DNA of 7,676 bases from Chloroflexota bacterium (GCA_963169135.1 CAUJEQ010000163.1:1-7676); one strand, 5' to 3'. Positions 1 to 6,484 are shown, counted from the stretch's first letter. The notes: generated by a model not told the origin, from the sequence alone. Program-made: numbers and translations.

Positions 1-183
1 GTCGTCCGAGGTGAACCGAAGCAGGAGCATCGCAATCCGGCCGCCAATGCCTCCAACGAGCAGCCCGGCCAGGCCTCCTGCACAGGCGCCCAGGGAAATC
101 CAATGCGCCAACATCTTCAGGTCGGCCGCCATCCCGGGGGGCTCCGAAACCGCTGGTTCCTGGCTGAGGGCGATGTTCGTCAC
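1..183 (-). CDS. Glycine-rich membrane protein, N-terminal fragment (partial)
   Basis: The left window edge cuts this gene, leaving its first 61 codons. The GTG start at 183 is chosen because a GGAG lies 7 bases upstream of it; an ATG ten bases further upstream is in another frame. A short polar N-terminus (about residues 1-22) is followed by a hydrophobic, glycine/alanine-rich helix (about 25-58) that includes GGLAGLLVGGIGGRIAMLLL and ends in an Arg-Phe-Thr-Ser sequence. The Gly-zipper pattern suggests a transmembrane helix that packs against others. The family resembles small multi-pass hypothetical proteins of Actinomycetota and Chloroflexota, but no function can be given. It is divergent from the aminotransferase gene, with 128 bp between the two start codons. 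The reading frame and ribosome binding site are clear; the identity is unknown. Confidence 0.7.
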   Translation of the reverse strand, partial: MTNIALSQEPAVSEPPGMAADLKMLAHWISLGACAGGLAGLLVGGIGGRIAMLLLRFTSDD

Positions 184-300
184 GGTAGTACTCCATTCCG
201 CGCGGAAGCATAACCCTATACGAGCCATCGCGTTCACTAATGATCAACGGAAGCGCACAGCCGCCGGCCTTGATACGCTCGAACGGTAGCGTCCCCCGCG

Positions 301-306
301 AAGGAG
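301..306 (+). promoter_or_regulatory. Ribosome binding site fixing the aminotransferase start
   Basis: AAGGAG lies five bases before the ATG at 312. It decides against the upstream in-frame ATG at 240, which has no comparable site and would add 24 residues unlike the family's usual N-terminus. Confidence 0.85.
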
Positions 307-311
307 CACCC

Positions 312-1406
312 ATGACGACCGTCGACCGCCAGTTCATCCCGGTAGCGAAACCACTAATTGGAGACGCCGAAAAGCGCGCCGTCATGGCAGTTCTCGAGAG
401 CGGGCAGCTCGCCATGGGCAGCCGCACCGAGGCCTTCGAGAAGGCATTCGCTGAATACGTCGGCGCGAAGCACGCCATCGGCGTGAACAGCGGGACAGCC
501 GCCCTGATCGTCGCCCTTCAGGCTCACGGCGTCGGTCCCGGCGATGAGGTCATCACAACGCCCTTCAGCTTCATCGCCACCGCCACCAGCATCATCGCCT
601 GCGGCGCCACCCCGGTCTTCGTGGACATCGACCCGTTCGACCTGAACCTCGATCCCAACCAGGTCGAAGATGCGATCACTGACCAGACAAAGGCCGTCAT
701 GCCCGTCCACCTCTACGGCCACCCCGCTCGTATCGCCGAGTTCGAGGAGATCTGCGAGGACAACGGCCTGGCTCTGGTCGAAGACGCGGCCCAGGCACAC
801 GGCGCCGAGCACGCCGGCCGCCGCGTAGGCACGTTCGGCACCGGCTGCTTCAGCTTCTACCCGACGAAGAACATGACGACCGGCGAGGGCGGCATCATCA
901 CCACCAACGACGACGAGGTCGCCCGCCTCTGCCGCATCATCCGCAGCCACGGCCAGGAAGTGCGATACAAGCACGACTATTTCGGCCTCAACTGGCGCAT
1001 GCAGGACATGAACGCGGCCATCGGCCTCGTCCAGATGGACTACATCGAGGACTGGAACAAGGCGCGCATCGCGAACGCGGAAAAGCTGGCAAGCCTCATC
1101 CGCGCGGTTGAGACGCCGCGAGTGCGTGACGGCGACCGCCACGTCTTCCACCAGTTCACCGTCCGCGTCCCCCGCGACCGTGATGACGTCCAAAGGCAAC
1201 TGCAGGACGCCGGGATCGGCAGCGCCGTGCACTATCCGATCCCGATCCACCACCAGCCGATCATGCGCCAGATGGGCTACGGCGAGGGCTCATTTCCGGT
1301 GGCTGAGGCAGCCGCCGGGCATGTGCTCTCGCTGCCGGTTCATCCATCGCTCGGTCCCGAAGACGTCGAGTACATCGCCGCCGCGCTGAACCGTATCTGC
1401 GGCTGA
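312..1406 (+). CDS. DegT/DnrJ/EryC1/StrS family PLP-dependent aminotransferase
   Basis: A 364-residue fold-type I aminotransferase of the sugar-aminotransferase family, of normal length. Members move an amino group from glutamate to a keto group on a nucleotide-linked sugar; the exact substrate cannot be read from sequence. The ATG at 312 has AAGGAG five bases upstream, so the longer in-frame start at 240 is rejected. Visible motifs are the cofactor phosphate-site NSGTAAL (59-65), TTPFSFIATA (82-91), the VEDAAQAHG block with Asp158 for the pyridine nitrogen, Lys186 in PTKNMTTGEGG as the Schiff-base lysine, NWRMQDMNAAIG (227-238) and the C-terminal HYPIPIHHQP (307-316). It is cytoplasmic. No epimerase, dehydratase or glycosyltransferase gene lies nearby, so it is an orphan here. 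Its stop is only 16 bp from the stop of the convergent split-barrel gene. The family call is firm; the substrate is unknown. Confidence 0.95.
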   Translation: MTTVDRQFIPVAKPLIGDAEKRAVMAVLESGQLAMGSRTEAFEKAFAEYVGAKHAIGVNSGTAALIVALQAHGVGPGDEVITTPFSFIATATSIIACGATPVFVDIDPFDLNLDPNQVEDAITDQTKAVMPVHLYGHPARIAEFEEICEDNGLALVEDAAQAHGAEHAGRRVGTFGTGCFSFYPTKNMTTGEGGIITTNDDEVARLCRIIRSHGQEVRYKHDYFGLNWRMQDMNAAIGLVQMDYIEDWNKARIANAEKLASLIRAVETPRVRDGDRHVFHQFTVRVPRDRDDVQRQLQDAGIGSAVHYPIPIHHQPIMRQMGYGEGSFPVAEAAAGHVLSLPVHPSLGPEDVEYIAAALNRICG

Positions 1407-1422
1407 GTGGCCGGCCGGGAAC

Positions 1423-1914
1423 TTACTCGTCTCGCTGACCCGCCTGAAACTCCCGGTCTTCGCGCTTCCCGCGGTAGACGCGCATGTCGATCGCTCGCGT
1501 GACCTCTGGGTCCAGCCGGAACAGCAGTCGCGGTTCGGTCTGCATGTTCGCGAAGAACGAGTCGACCGCCGCGGCGTTCGCCGGGTCGCCCCGCCCGACG
1601 TACTTCTCGGCCAGCTCGCGCGAGATCGGCCAGATGTCGAAATCTGGCTGCTCGAACGCGGTGCAGCGGCCATCGAACTCCACATGCCCCACCAGTGGCG
1701 GCCCCGATTCGATGCAGAGCGAGGCGCGCGGGTCGTGCATCAACTGCTTGCACCACACCCGGTTGTACGTGCCCGTGATCCAGATGCCATCGGGTTTCCA
1801 CAGCCACCAAACCGGAACCGTGTAGGGCATCCCGTCGCGGCGCAAGGTCGCGATCACCCCAACGGTTGGCAGCTGAAGGAACTCCTCCAGGACATCAGGC
1901 TTCATCCTCGGCAT
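1423..1914 (-). CDS. PNPOx/FDOR-like split-barrel flavin- or F420-binding protein
   Basis: A 163-residue protein of the pyridoxamine-phosphate-oxidase-like split-barrel family (PPOX class, FDOR). Known members bind FMN, FAD or F420 and reduce or bind small molecules in the cytoplasm. The N-terminal helix (VLEEFLQLPTVGVIATL) runs into the diagnostic strand pair with RRDGMPYTVPVWWLW (25-39), then GIWITGTYNR (43-52) and a later strand, LCIESGPPLVGHVEFDGR (66-83). The helical stretch at 94-122 and the C-terminal LLFRLDPEVTRAIDMRVYRG (130-149) also fit the family. The ATG at 1914 is preferred because GGAG lies seven bases before it, inside the upstream GNAT gene; ATG 1905 is possible but has poor spacing. 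A longer frame to 2022 only shadows the GNAT gene. Its start overlaps the GNAT stop by 20 bp, so the two are probably translationally coupled. Cofactor and substrate are not determined. Confidence 0.88.
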   Translation of the reverse strand: MPRMKPDVLEEFLQLPTVGVIATLRRDGMPYTVPVWWLWKPDGIWITGTYNRVWCKQLMHDPRASLCIESGPPLVGHVEFDGRCTAFEQPDFDIWPISRELAEKYVGRGDPANAAAVDSFFANMQTEPRLLFRLDPEVTRAIDMRVYRGKREDREFQAGQRDE

Positions 1915-2497
1915 CGGCAAACTCCACGGCAGGTTCTGTCTCCATGGCCTCAGGGATCTCTTCTTCCTCCGCCGGGGGATCGCGCAGGATGCCCATGTAG
2001 ACCAGGTCATCGTACCTGCCATCCAGCCAAACGTGCCTCTTCAGCCGGCCCTCCTCCACGAAGCCTGCCGCAGCGAACGCTTTCTGTGCCCGCTCATTGC
2101 TCCCGTTCGTGGTCAACCACACCTTCTGCATGTTGCGCAAGCGGAACGCGTACTTCACCAGCAGTTGGACCACATCCCGCCCGTAACCCCGTCCCAGGTG
2201 GTCCCGGTCTCCGATCGTCACCCCCAGCTCACACGTGCGCGCGGCGTAGTCGAAGTTGTGCAACAGGCACTGGCCGATGAACTTGCCCCCCTGTACCTCG
2301 ATCCCGAACCAGCTGATCTCGCTCCGCGGCCGTGCCAGGTGCGCCTCGAACATCGCCACCAGGCGTTCGTACTCCATCGGCATCGGCGCTTCCCCGCTCG
2401 AGAGCAGCTCAAGCTCCACCTCGTTCCGGAACTCGAAATACTTCTCCAGGTACTCGCGGCGCATCGGCCGCAGGATCACGTTGTCGCCCTTCAGCAT
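1895..2497 (-). CDS. GNAT N-acetyltransferase, RimJ/RimL-like, with acidic C-terminal tail
   Basis: A 200-residue acetyl-CoA-dependent acyltransferase; relatives acetylate protein N-termini, amino acids or small amines. The ATG at 2497 has GGAG eight bases upstream, and the protein then begins MLKGDNVILRPMRREYL, the usual opening strand of RimJ/RimL-type enzymes. The acetyl-CoA pyrophosphate loop is in DHLGRGYGRDVVQLLVKYAF (99-118), followed by NGSNERAQKAFAAAGF (131-146), the standard helix and turn, then EEGRLKRHVWLDGRYDDLVYMGILR split across 148-172. Residues 173-200 form a strongly acidic tail rich in Glu, Asp and Pro that is not part of the fold. The DNA for this tail also carries the ribosome binding site and start of the next gene. 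It is first in a two-gene operon with the split-barrel protein and divergent from the DUF389 gene. The acceptor substrate is unknown. Confidence 0.92.
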   Translation of the reverse strand: MLKGDNVILRPMRREYLEKYFEFRNEVELELLSSGEAPMPMEYERLVAMFEAHLARPRSEISWFGIEVQGGKFIGQCLLHNFDYAARTCELGVTIGDRDHLGRGYGRDVVQLLVKYAFRLRNMQKVWLTTNGSNERAQKAFAAAGFVEEGRLKRHVWLDGRYDDLVYMGILRDPPAEEEEIPEAMETEPAVEFADAEDEA

Positions 2498-2614
2498 CAG
2501 GTTGTCTCCATGGGGGCAGGCTCTCGTCGCCGCCCCGTGCCCCACTATGAGTTGTCGGCCGCCCGGTGGCCGGTGGCCAGTCCGCAAGCGCCGCCGCGAT
2601 TACCATGCAGATCC

Positions 2615-3793
2615 ATGCCTGCGCACACCACACTCCCCCCGGGACGGCTCCGTGCCGACATCTTTCGGTCTGGCCGGCCCGATTCCCGCTTCCGGCTCCT
2701 CGTCTGGTTCTCCGCCGTTATCGCCACCCTCGGCCTCATCGCCGACTCCACTGCGGTCGTCATCGGGGCGATGCTCGTCGCTCCGCTCCTCGGGCCGCTG
2801 ATGGCCATCGGCGAAGCCAGCCTTGGCGGCCGCCCGCGCCAGGGGCTTATCGCCGTCCGCGCGCTGGGAGAAGGGATCGTCGCCGCTATCGCCATCTCGT
2901 TCGTCCTGGCGCATGTCACCATGCTGTCGTCGTTCGACGCCCTCGAAGCCCTTCCCGACGAAATCCAGGCACGGACCCGTCCCAACCCGCTCGACCTCGG
3001 GATTGCACTCGCCGGCGGGGCGATCGGCGCCTATGCGGTGGCCCGAATGCGCGATTCGGCAGCGCTGCCCGGCGTGGCCATCGCCACCGCCCTCATGCCG
3101 CCGCTTTGCACGGTGGGCATTGGGCTAGCCATCGAGGACCGCGGTGTCTGGGGCGGCGCTCTGCTGCTCTTCGCCACCAACCTGGCGGCCATCGTCTTCA
3201 CCGCCGGCATGGTCTTCTGGGTGCTCGGCCTTGGCCCGCATCGCCGGCGAAACGGATACCCCGTCGGTCAGGCCGCTGTCGGCCTGGTCCCTATCGTGTT
3301 GCTGGGGTTCACACTCTTCGGATTGACCGCTCGGGCGGTGGGCGAGGCGCGCGAGGCCGAGTCGCTCTGGGAAGCCTCGGTTGCCGCCCTCGCCGATGTC
3401 CTCCCCGGAAGCGAATTGACCGACCTCAAGAGGTCCAGCGGTCCGGACGGCGCCGTCAACCTCCACCTCACCGTCCGCACGGCGATCGAGCCGACCCTCG
3501 CCGATGCGGAGGCCATCCAGGCACTCATCGCCCAGCGCCGCCAGAAGAAGATCGCCCTCGTTCTGGTGAGTGTACCTGCCATCGTCCTCGACCCCGCTCG
3601 CCCGCTCGCACGGGATGTCACGGTCGCGATCCCCACCCGTCCAGGCACCCAGGAGCCCACTCCGTCGCCGACGCTGACGCCCACCCCACAGGGGGAGACG
3701 CCAACCCCCACCGCGACTCACACTCCCACACCCACACCGGCGCCATCGCCGACTTCCGTGCCTCCGGCCGTCGGCAACTCGCCGCCGGACTAA
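2615..3793 (+). CDS. DUF389 multi-pass membrane protein with Thr/Pro-rich C-terminal tail
   Basis: A 392-residue integral membrane protein of the DUF389 (TIGR00341-like) family, whose function is unknown. After a 26-residue basic N-terminus come about seven hydrophobic segments: roughly 27-43, 46-66, 84-104, 126-143, 148-173, 181-206 and 221-239. The family signature is IADSTAVVIGAMLVAPLLGP (42-61), with a second conserved block ATALMPPLCTVGIGLAI (157-173). Residues 240-342 look like a small soluble alpha/beta domain. Residues 346-382 are a low-complexity Thr-Pro-Ser tail, unusual for the family. The ATG at 2615 is chosen because the hydrophobic core starts soon after. No Shine-Dalgarno is visible; TACCAT eight bases upstream could be a -10 element for a leaderless mRNA. 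An in-frame GTG at 2573 is an alternative. The stop overlaps that of the convergent hydrolase. Confidence 0.9.
   Translation: MPAHTTLPPGRLRADIFRSGRPDSRFRLLVWFSAVIATLGLIADSTAVVIGAMLVAPLLGPLMAIGEASLGGRPRQGLIAVRALGEGIVAAIAISFVLAHVTMLSSFDALEALPDEIQARTRPNPLDLGIALAGGAIGAYAVARMRDSAALPGVAIATALMPPLCTVGIGLAIEDRGVWGGALLLFATNLAAIVFTAGMVFWVLGLGPHRRRNGYPVGQAAVGLVPIVLLGFTLFGLTARAVGEAREAESLWEASVAALADVLPGSELTDLKRSSGPDGAVNLHLTVRTAIEPTLADAEAIQALIAQRRQKKIALVLVSVPAIVLDPARPLARDVTVAIPTRPGTQEPTPSPTLTPTPQGETPTPTATHTPTPTPAPSPTSVPPAVGNSPPD
3646..3762 (+). repeat. Low-complexity Thr-Pro-coding tract inside the DUF389 gene
   Basis: This stretch codes for alternating threonine, proline and serine, using near-repeats of ACC/ACT/ACG plus CCC/CCA/CCG codons such as CCCACACCCACACC. 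It corresponds to residues 345-383 of the DUF389 protein. Such Thr-Pro tracts are common as linkers or tails in Chloroflexota envelope proteins. The DNA is imperfectly repetitive and could be prone to length change by slippage. Confidence 0.75.
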
Positions 3794-4794
3794 CGGGCCG
3801 CGTCGCTCGCCGTGCCTACGAGCTCGAAGCGGGGTGGCTCTGACCACTCGGCAGTGGGCGGATTCTCCTGCATCCGGATTTCCGTCCGGCGCTTCTCCGT
3901 CTCCAGCTTCTTCGCTTGCTTGATCACCAGGTCGCGCTGGCGCGCGTGCTCAACATCCCTTTGCACTGATGCCGCGCTCCGCGGCCGCCGGGGCTTGCCC
4001 GGATAGACCTTGATGCGCCCCTCGTCGGCCAGTTGCTTCAAATGCGACCGCACGTTGTTGTCGGCCGCGCGCCGCAGCCGCTTGTCGATGTCCGGGTAGA
4101 GCTGCAGCATGATGTCCCAGCTGCTGACGGCCCCACCGCCTTCGAGCACCCCGAGGATCTGCCGCTCCCGCATGTCGCGATGCTTCACGTACATTTCGAG
4201 CCGCTCGCGCGGGTCGTTCACGATCTTGCCGTGGCCCGGGCAGATCACCGTCAGGTTTGGCAGCTCCAGCAGCCGTTTCAACGACTGCCGGTAGAGCGCC
4301 AGGTCCCACACCGTCGTCGTCGACGATCCGAGTAGCGTATCGCCCGTGAACAGCACGCCCTCTTCCTCGATGTAAAAACAGAACGAATCGACGCTATGGC
4401 CCGGTGTGCCCAGCACCTGCACCCGTGCGCCCCCGTCCAGCTCGATCACATCCCCGTCCTTCAGCGTGTCGACCTTCGCAGGGATGCGGCCCTTCAGCAG
4501 TGCCCGCCCGTTCCAGGGGATCGCAATGTCGGCCTTCAGGAACTCTTTGGCCCACTTCAGGTTGCCCGAGTGATCGGAGTGGTGGTGGGTGATGGTGGCA
4601 ATGGCGATCTCGGCCTTCTCCACCGCTGCCAGGTAACCGCGCAGGAACCACTGGTACCGGTCGATCGCCTCGCCGGAGTCGATCGTCAGTGATTGCTGGC
4701 CCTCGGCCCCCACCAGGTAGATGCAGGTGAAGTCGGGGTGCATCGGGTTTTCGTCGGGCACGAGCGCCGCACGGACGGACGGGGAAATACGCAT
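3790..4794 (-). CDS. Metallo-beta-lactamase-fold hydrolase, LACTB2-like, with winged-helix C-terminus
   Basis: A 334-residue MBL-fold hydrolase. The metal-binding set is complete: His70, His72, Asp74 and His75 in THHHSDHSG, His133 in GTPGHS, Asp152 in FTGD and His188 in PGHG, so a two-metal site is expected. Residues from about 206 to 266, including DIMLQLYPDIDKRLRRAADN (227-246) and SHLKQLADEGRIK, match the winged-helix domain of LACTB2-type proteins. Human LACTB2 is described as an endoribonuclease; bacterial relatives are mostly uncharacterised. Residues 267-334 are an additional highly charged, probably helical extension, making the protein longer than typical LACTB2 (about 290). The ATG at 4794 has no Shine-Dalgarno but a strong promoter whose expected transcription start is at or next to the ATG, so it is probably leaderless. 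It lies directly downstream of tRNA-Arg on the same strand. The substrate is unknown. Confidence 0.93.
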   Translation of the reverse strand: MRISPSVRAALVPDENPMHPDFTCIYLVGAEGQQSLTIDSGEAIDRYQWFLRGYLAAVEKAEIAIATITHHHSDHSGNLKWAKEFLKADIAIPWNGRALLKGRIPAKVDTLKDGDVIELDGGARVQVLGTPGHSVDSFCFYIEEEGVLFTGDTLLGSSTTTVWDLALYRQSLKRLLELPNLTVICPGHGKIVNDPRERLEMYVKHRDMRERQILGVLEGGGAVSSWDIMLQLYPDIDKRLRRAADNNVRSHLKQLADEGRIKVYPGKPRRPRSAASVQRDVEHARQRDLVIKQAKKLETEKRRTEIRMQENPPTAEWSEPPRFELVGTASDAAR

Positions 4795-4800
4795 GGCCGG

Positions 4801-4829
4801 AGTTTACGGGGTGGTGGCCGAGGTGTCAG
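4801..4829 (-). promoter_or_regulatory. Promoter of the LACTB2-like hydrolase gene (leaderless)
   Basis: On the minus strand CTGACA (4829-4824) and TAAACT (4806-4801) are separated by exactly 17 bp. Only six bases then separate the -10 from the ATG at 4794, which puts the expected transcription start at or within a base or two of the ATG. No Shine-Dalgarno is present. The -35 begins seven bases after the encoded CCA end of the upstream tRNA gene. Confidence 0.7.
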
Positions 4830-4836
4830 GGGAGCC

Positions 4837-4912
4837 TGGCGCCCCCGGCAGGATTCGAACCTGCGGCCAGACGCTTAGAAGGCGCCTGCTCTATCCCCTG
4901 AGCTACGGGGGC
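4837..4912 (-). tRNA. tRNA-Arg, anticodon TCT, with encoded CCA
   Basis: A complete 76-base cloverleaf is read on the minus strand. The acceptor stem pairs GCCCCCG with CGGGGGC. The D-arm is GCTC/GAGC with an eight-base loop. The anticodon stem GGCGC/GCGTC has one G-T pair and the loop CTTCTAA, giving anticodon TCT at 4879-4877, which reads AGA and AGG. The variable loop is five bases, and the T-arm GCAGG/CCTGC encloses TTCGAAT. The discriminator is G, and CCA is encoded in the genome. Arg codons AGA/AGG are minor in this GC-rich gene set. No terminator separates it from the hydrolase gene downstream. Confidence 0.97.
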
Positions 4913-4921
4913 GTGGTTGCC

Positions 4922-4927
4922 ATTGTA
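4922..4927 (-). promoter_or_regulatory. Probable -10 element of the tRNA-Arg gene
   Basis: TACAAT on the minus strand ends nine bases before the 5' end of the mature tRNA, a fitting distance for a short 5' leader. No convincing -35 hexamer is visible at 16-18 bp upstream, so only the -10 is called. Confidence 0.5.
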
Positions 4928-5029
4928 TCGCCCTCCACCTACCGCCCCAGCCCGGCACACCCCTATCTCCGCCAGATGTTGCGAACACAACCACCGCTCG
5001 ACGCCTTATCGTTGCGTCCCACAACCATC

Positions 5030-5035
5030 AGGGGA
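5030..5035 (+). promoter_or_regulatory. Ribosome binding site of the serine hydrolase gene
   Basis: AGGGGA is five bases upstream of the ATG at 5041. It supports this ATG as the start even though open reading continues upstream in another frame. Confidence 0.65.
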
Positions 5036-5040
5036 CGTCA

Positions 5041-6213
5041 ATGGGGACAGCAGATTCTGTGGCCGCCCGGCCCGAAGACCTCGGCATCGATAGTGAAAAA
5101 CTCGAGGCGGTGTTCGCTCGCGCCAAACGCGATGTCGACGACGGGACGCTCAAGAGCGCCCAGGTCGCCGTCGCTCGCCACGGGCAACTTGCCGGCGTCC
5201 GCACGTTCGGGACCGTCCAGCACAACGGCGCCCCGACCGAAGTGCCCGCCACCAACGACACGCTCTACACCATCTTCAGCTGCACCAAGGCCATCGTCGG
5301 CGCGGCCGCCTGGACGCTCTTCGAAGACGGTCTTCTGCGCGAAGAAGAACGAGTGGCAGACATCATTCCCGAGTTTGGCGCCAACGGAAAAGACCAGATC
5401 ACCGTGACCCAGCTCATGACCCACACGGGCGGCTTCCCCCTGGCGCCCTTCGCGGCGCAGGACTGGGACAACCGTGAGCGCCGCCTCGAACGGTTCGCCA
5501 GCTGGCGCCTCAACTGGGAGCCAGGAACCCAGTTTCAGTATCACGCCACCAGCGCCCACTGGGTCATCGCAGAGATCATCGCCCGCCGCGCCGGCATGGA
5601 TTTCCGCGCGTTCGTCCGGGAGAAGATGCTCGACCCCATGGGCCTCGAGGATTTCTACGTGGGCCTGCCCGAGAGCGAAAATGCTCGCGTCGCCGATGTC
5701 CGCCACCTGGTTCCCCCGACTCCGCCACCCGGCGGCTGGGGCGAGGTCACCCCGGACGCCATCAAAACCTTCAACCGTCTCGAGGTCCGGCGCGTCGGCG
5801 TCCCCGGGGCCGGAGGGGTTGCCGGAGCTGCCCAACTTGCGATGTTCTACCAGCCGCTGGTGAACGGTGGCGTCACCGCTTCCGGCGAGCGTGTCCTCAA
5901 GGCGGAAACCATCGACTGGGCGACGCGGGTCCGCACGACGGACTCCCACCGTGTGCCGTTGCTCGGCCACCCATGCAACCGCGCGCTCACCGTCGTGGTA
6001 GCGGGGGACGACGGAAACGCGAGCCTCCGCGGCTTCGGCAGGACGTGTTCGCCACGGGCGTTCGGCCACGGCGGCGCGGGCGGCCAGATTGGCTGGGGCG
6101 ACCCGGAGACCGGTATCTCCGTGGGGTACTGCACCGATGGCTTCCTCGATGAGGTGCTCCAGGGCCGCCGAATCACGGCTATCGGCAGCCTCGCGGGCCA
6201 GTGCCCTGCATGA
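5041..6213 (+). CDS. Beta-lactamase-related serine hydrolase (class C / PBP-like esterase family)
   Basis: A 390-residue serine hydrolase of the class C beta-lactamase/DD-peptidase/esterase superfamily, of normal length. The nucleophile motif is SCTK, with Ser80 and Lys83. The second motif is Tyr168-His-Ala in FQYHATSAHW, with Ala where the family usually has Asn. The third is HGG (343-345) in FGHGGAGGQ, in place of the KTG of true beta-lactamases. The typical VTQLMTHTGG (122-131) and FVREKMLDPMGLEDFYVG (191-208) blocks are present. There is no signal peptide, so the enzyme is probably cytoplasmic, which favours an esterase or amidase over cell-wall or beta-lactam hydrolysis. The ATG at 5041 is supported by AGGGGA five bases upstream. 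It stands alone, about 130 bp divergent from the tRNA. The natural substrate is unknown. Confidence 0.93.
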   Translation: MGTADSVAARPEDLGIDSEKLEAVFARAKRDVDDGTLKSAQVAVARHGQLAGVRTFGTVQHNGAPTEVPATNDTLYTIFSCTKAIVGAAAWTLFEDGLLREEERVADIIPEFGANGKDQITVTQLMTHTGGFPLAPFAAQDWDNRERRLERFASWRLNWEPGTQFQYHATSAHWVIAEIIARRAGMDFRAFVREKMLDPMGLEDFYVGLPESENARVADVRHLVPPTPPPGGWGEVTPDAIKTFNRLEVRRVGVPGAGGVAGAAQLAMFYQPLVNGGVTASGERVLKAETIDWATRVRTTDSHRVPLLGHPCNRALTVVVAGDDGNASLRGFGRTCSPRAFGHGGAGGQIGWGDPETGISVGYCTDGFLDEVLQGRRITAIGSLAGQCPA

Positions 6214-6484
6214 AGAGTGCGGGTCTGGTCTATACCCCAATTCAAAACACTTTGTGATATGTGATTCTCCTCGTTGGCCACGCGCTAGCCCGTATCAGAT
6301 TCGCTGGATCCGGCTGTCGCCGCACGACATTCGATCGGGTCAAACGGTCCCGTCATGTTGGGGCGAATGGCCGCATGGCGCGCCCGGAACAGGCGCTAGT
6401 GTTACCTCACCAAAGCAGTTGTGGGGGAAACGATATCGAGAGCAATGGTGACAGCAGGCAAACCGCTCGGTGCCACGACACGAT

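Noticed and set aside
11..289. Plus-strand 92-codon frame at the left edge
   Set aside because: The opposite strand here reads as a membrane-protein N-terminus with a GTG start and a Shine-Dalgarno site, which explains the region better.
354..1253. 299-codon open frame antisense to the aminotransferase
   Set aside because: Val/Asp/Ala-rich shadow of a high-GC gene with no ribosome binding site or family resemblance.
1407..1422. GGCCGGCC palindrome between the convergent aminotransferase and split-barrel genes
   Set aside because: Without a loop or T-run it cannot act as an ordinary terminator; a short GC palindrome is expected by chance in this composition.
2033..2614. N-terminal extension of the DUF389 frame back to 2033
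   Set aside because: It lies antisense to the well-supported GNAT gene and reads as low-complexity shadow sequence; DUF389 similarity begins only after 2615.
2566..3843. 425-codon open frame overlapping the DUF389 gene on the same strand
   Set aside because: Its translation is Arg/Pro/His-rich with no hydrophobic or domain pattern, as expected from an off-frame reading of GC-rich DNA; the DUF389 frame has clear family motifs.
4979..5012. Possible promoter TTGCGA ... TTATCG before the serine hydrolase
   Set aside because: The spacing is about 21 bp and the -10 match is poor, too weak to call.
5038..6240. 400-codon open frame antisense to the serine hydrolase
   Set aside because: It mirrors the codon structure of the real gene, has no recognisable motif, and the sense frame carries SxxK and HGG motifs at the right spacing.
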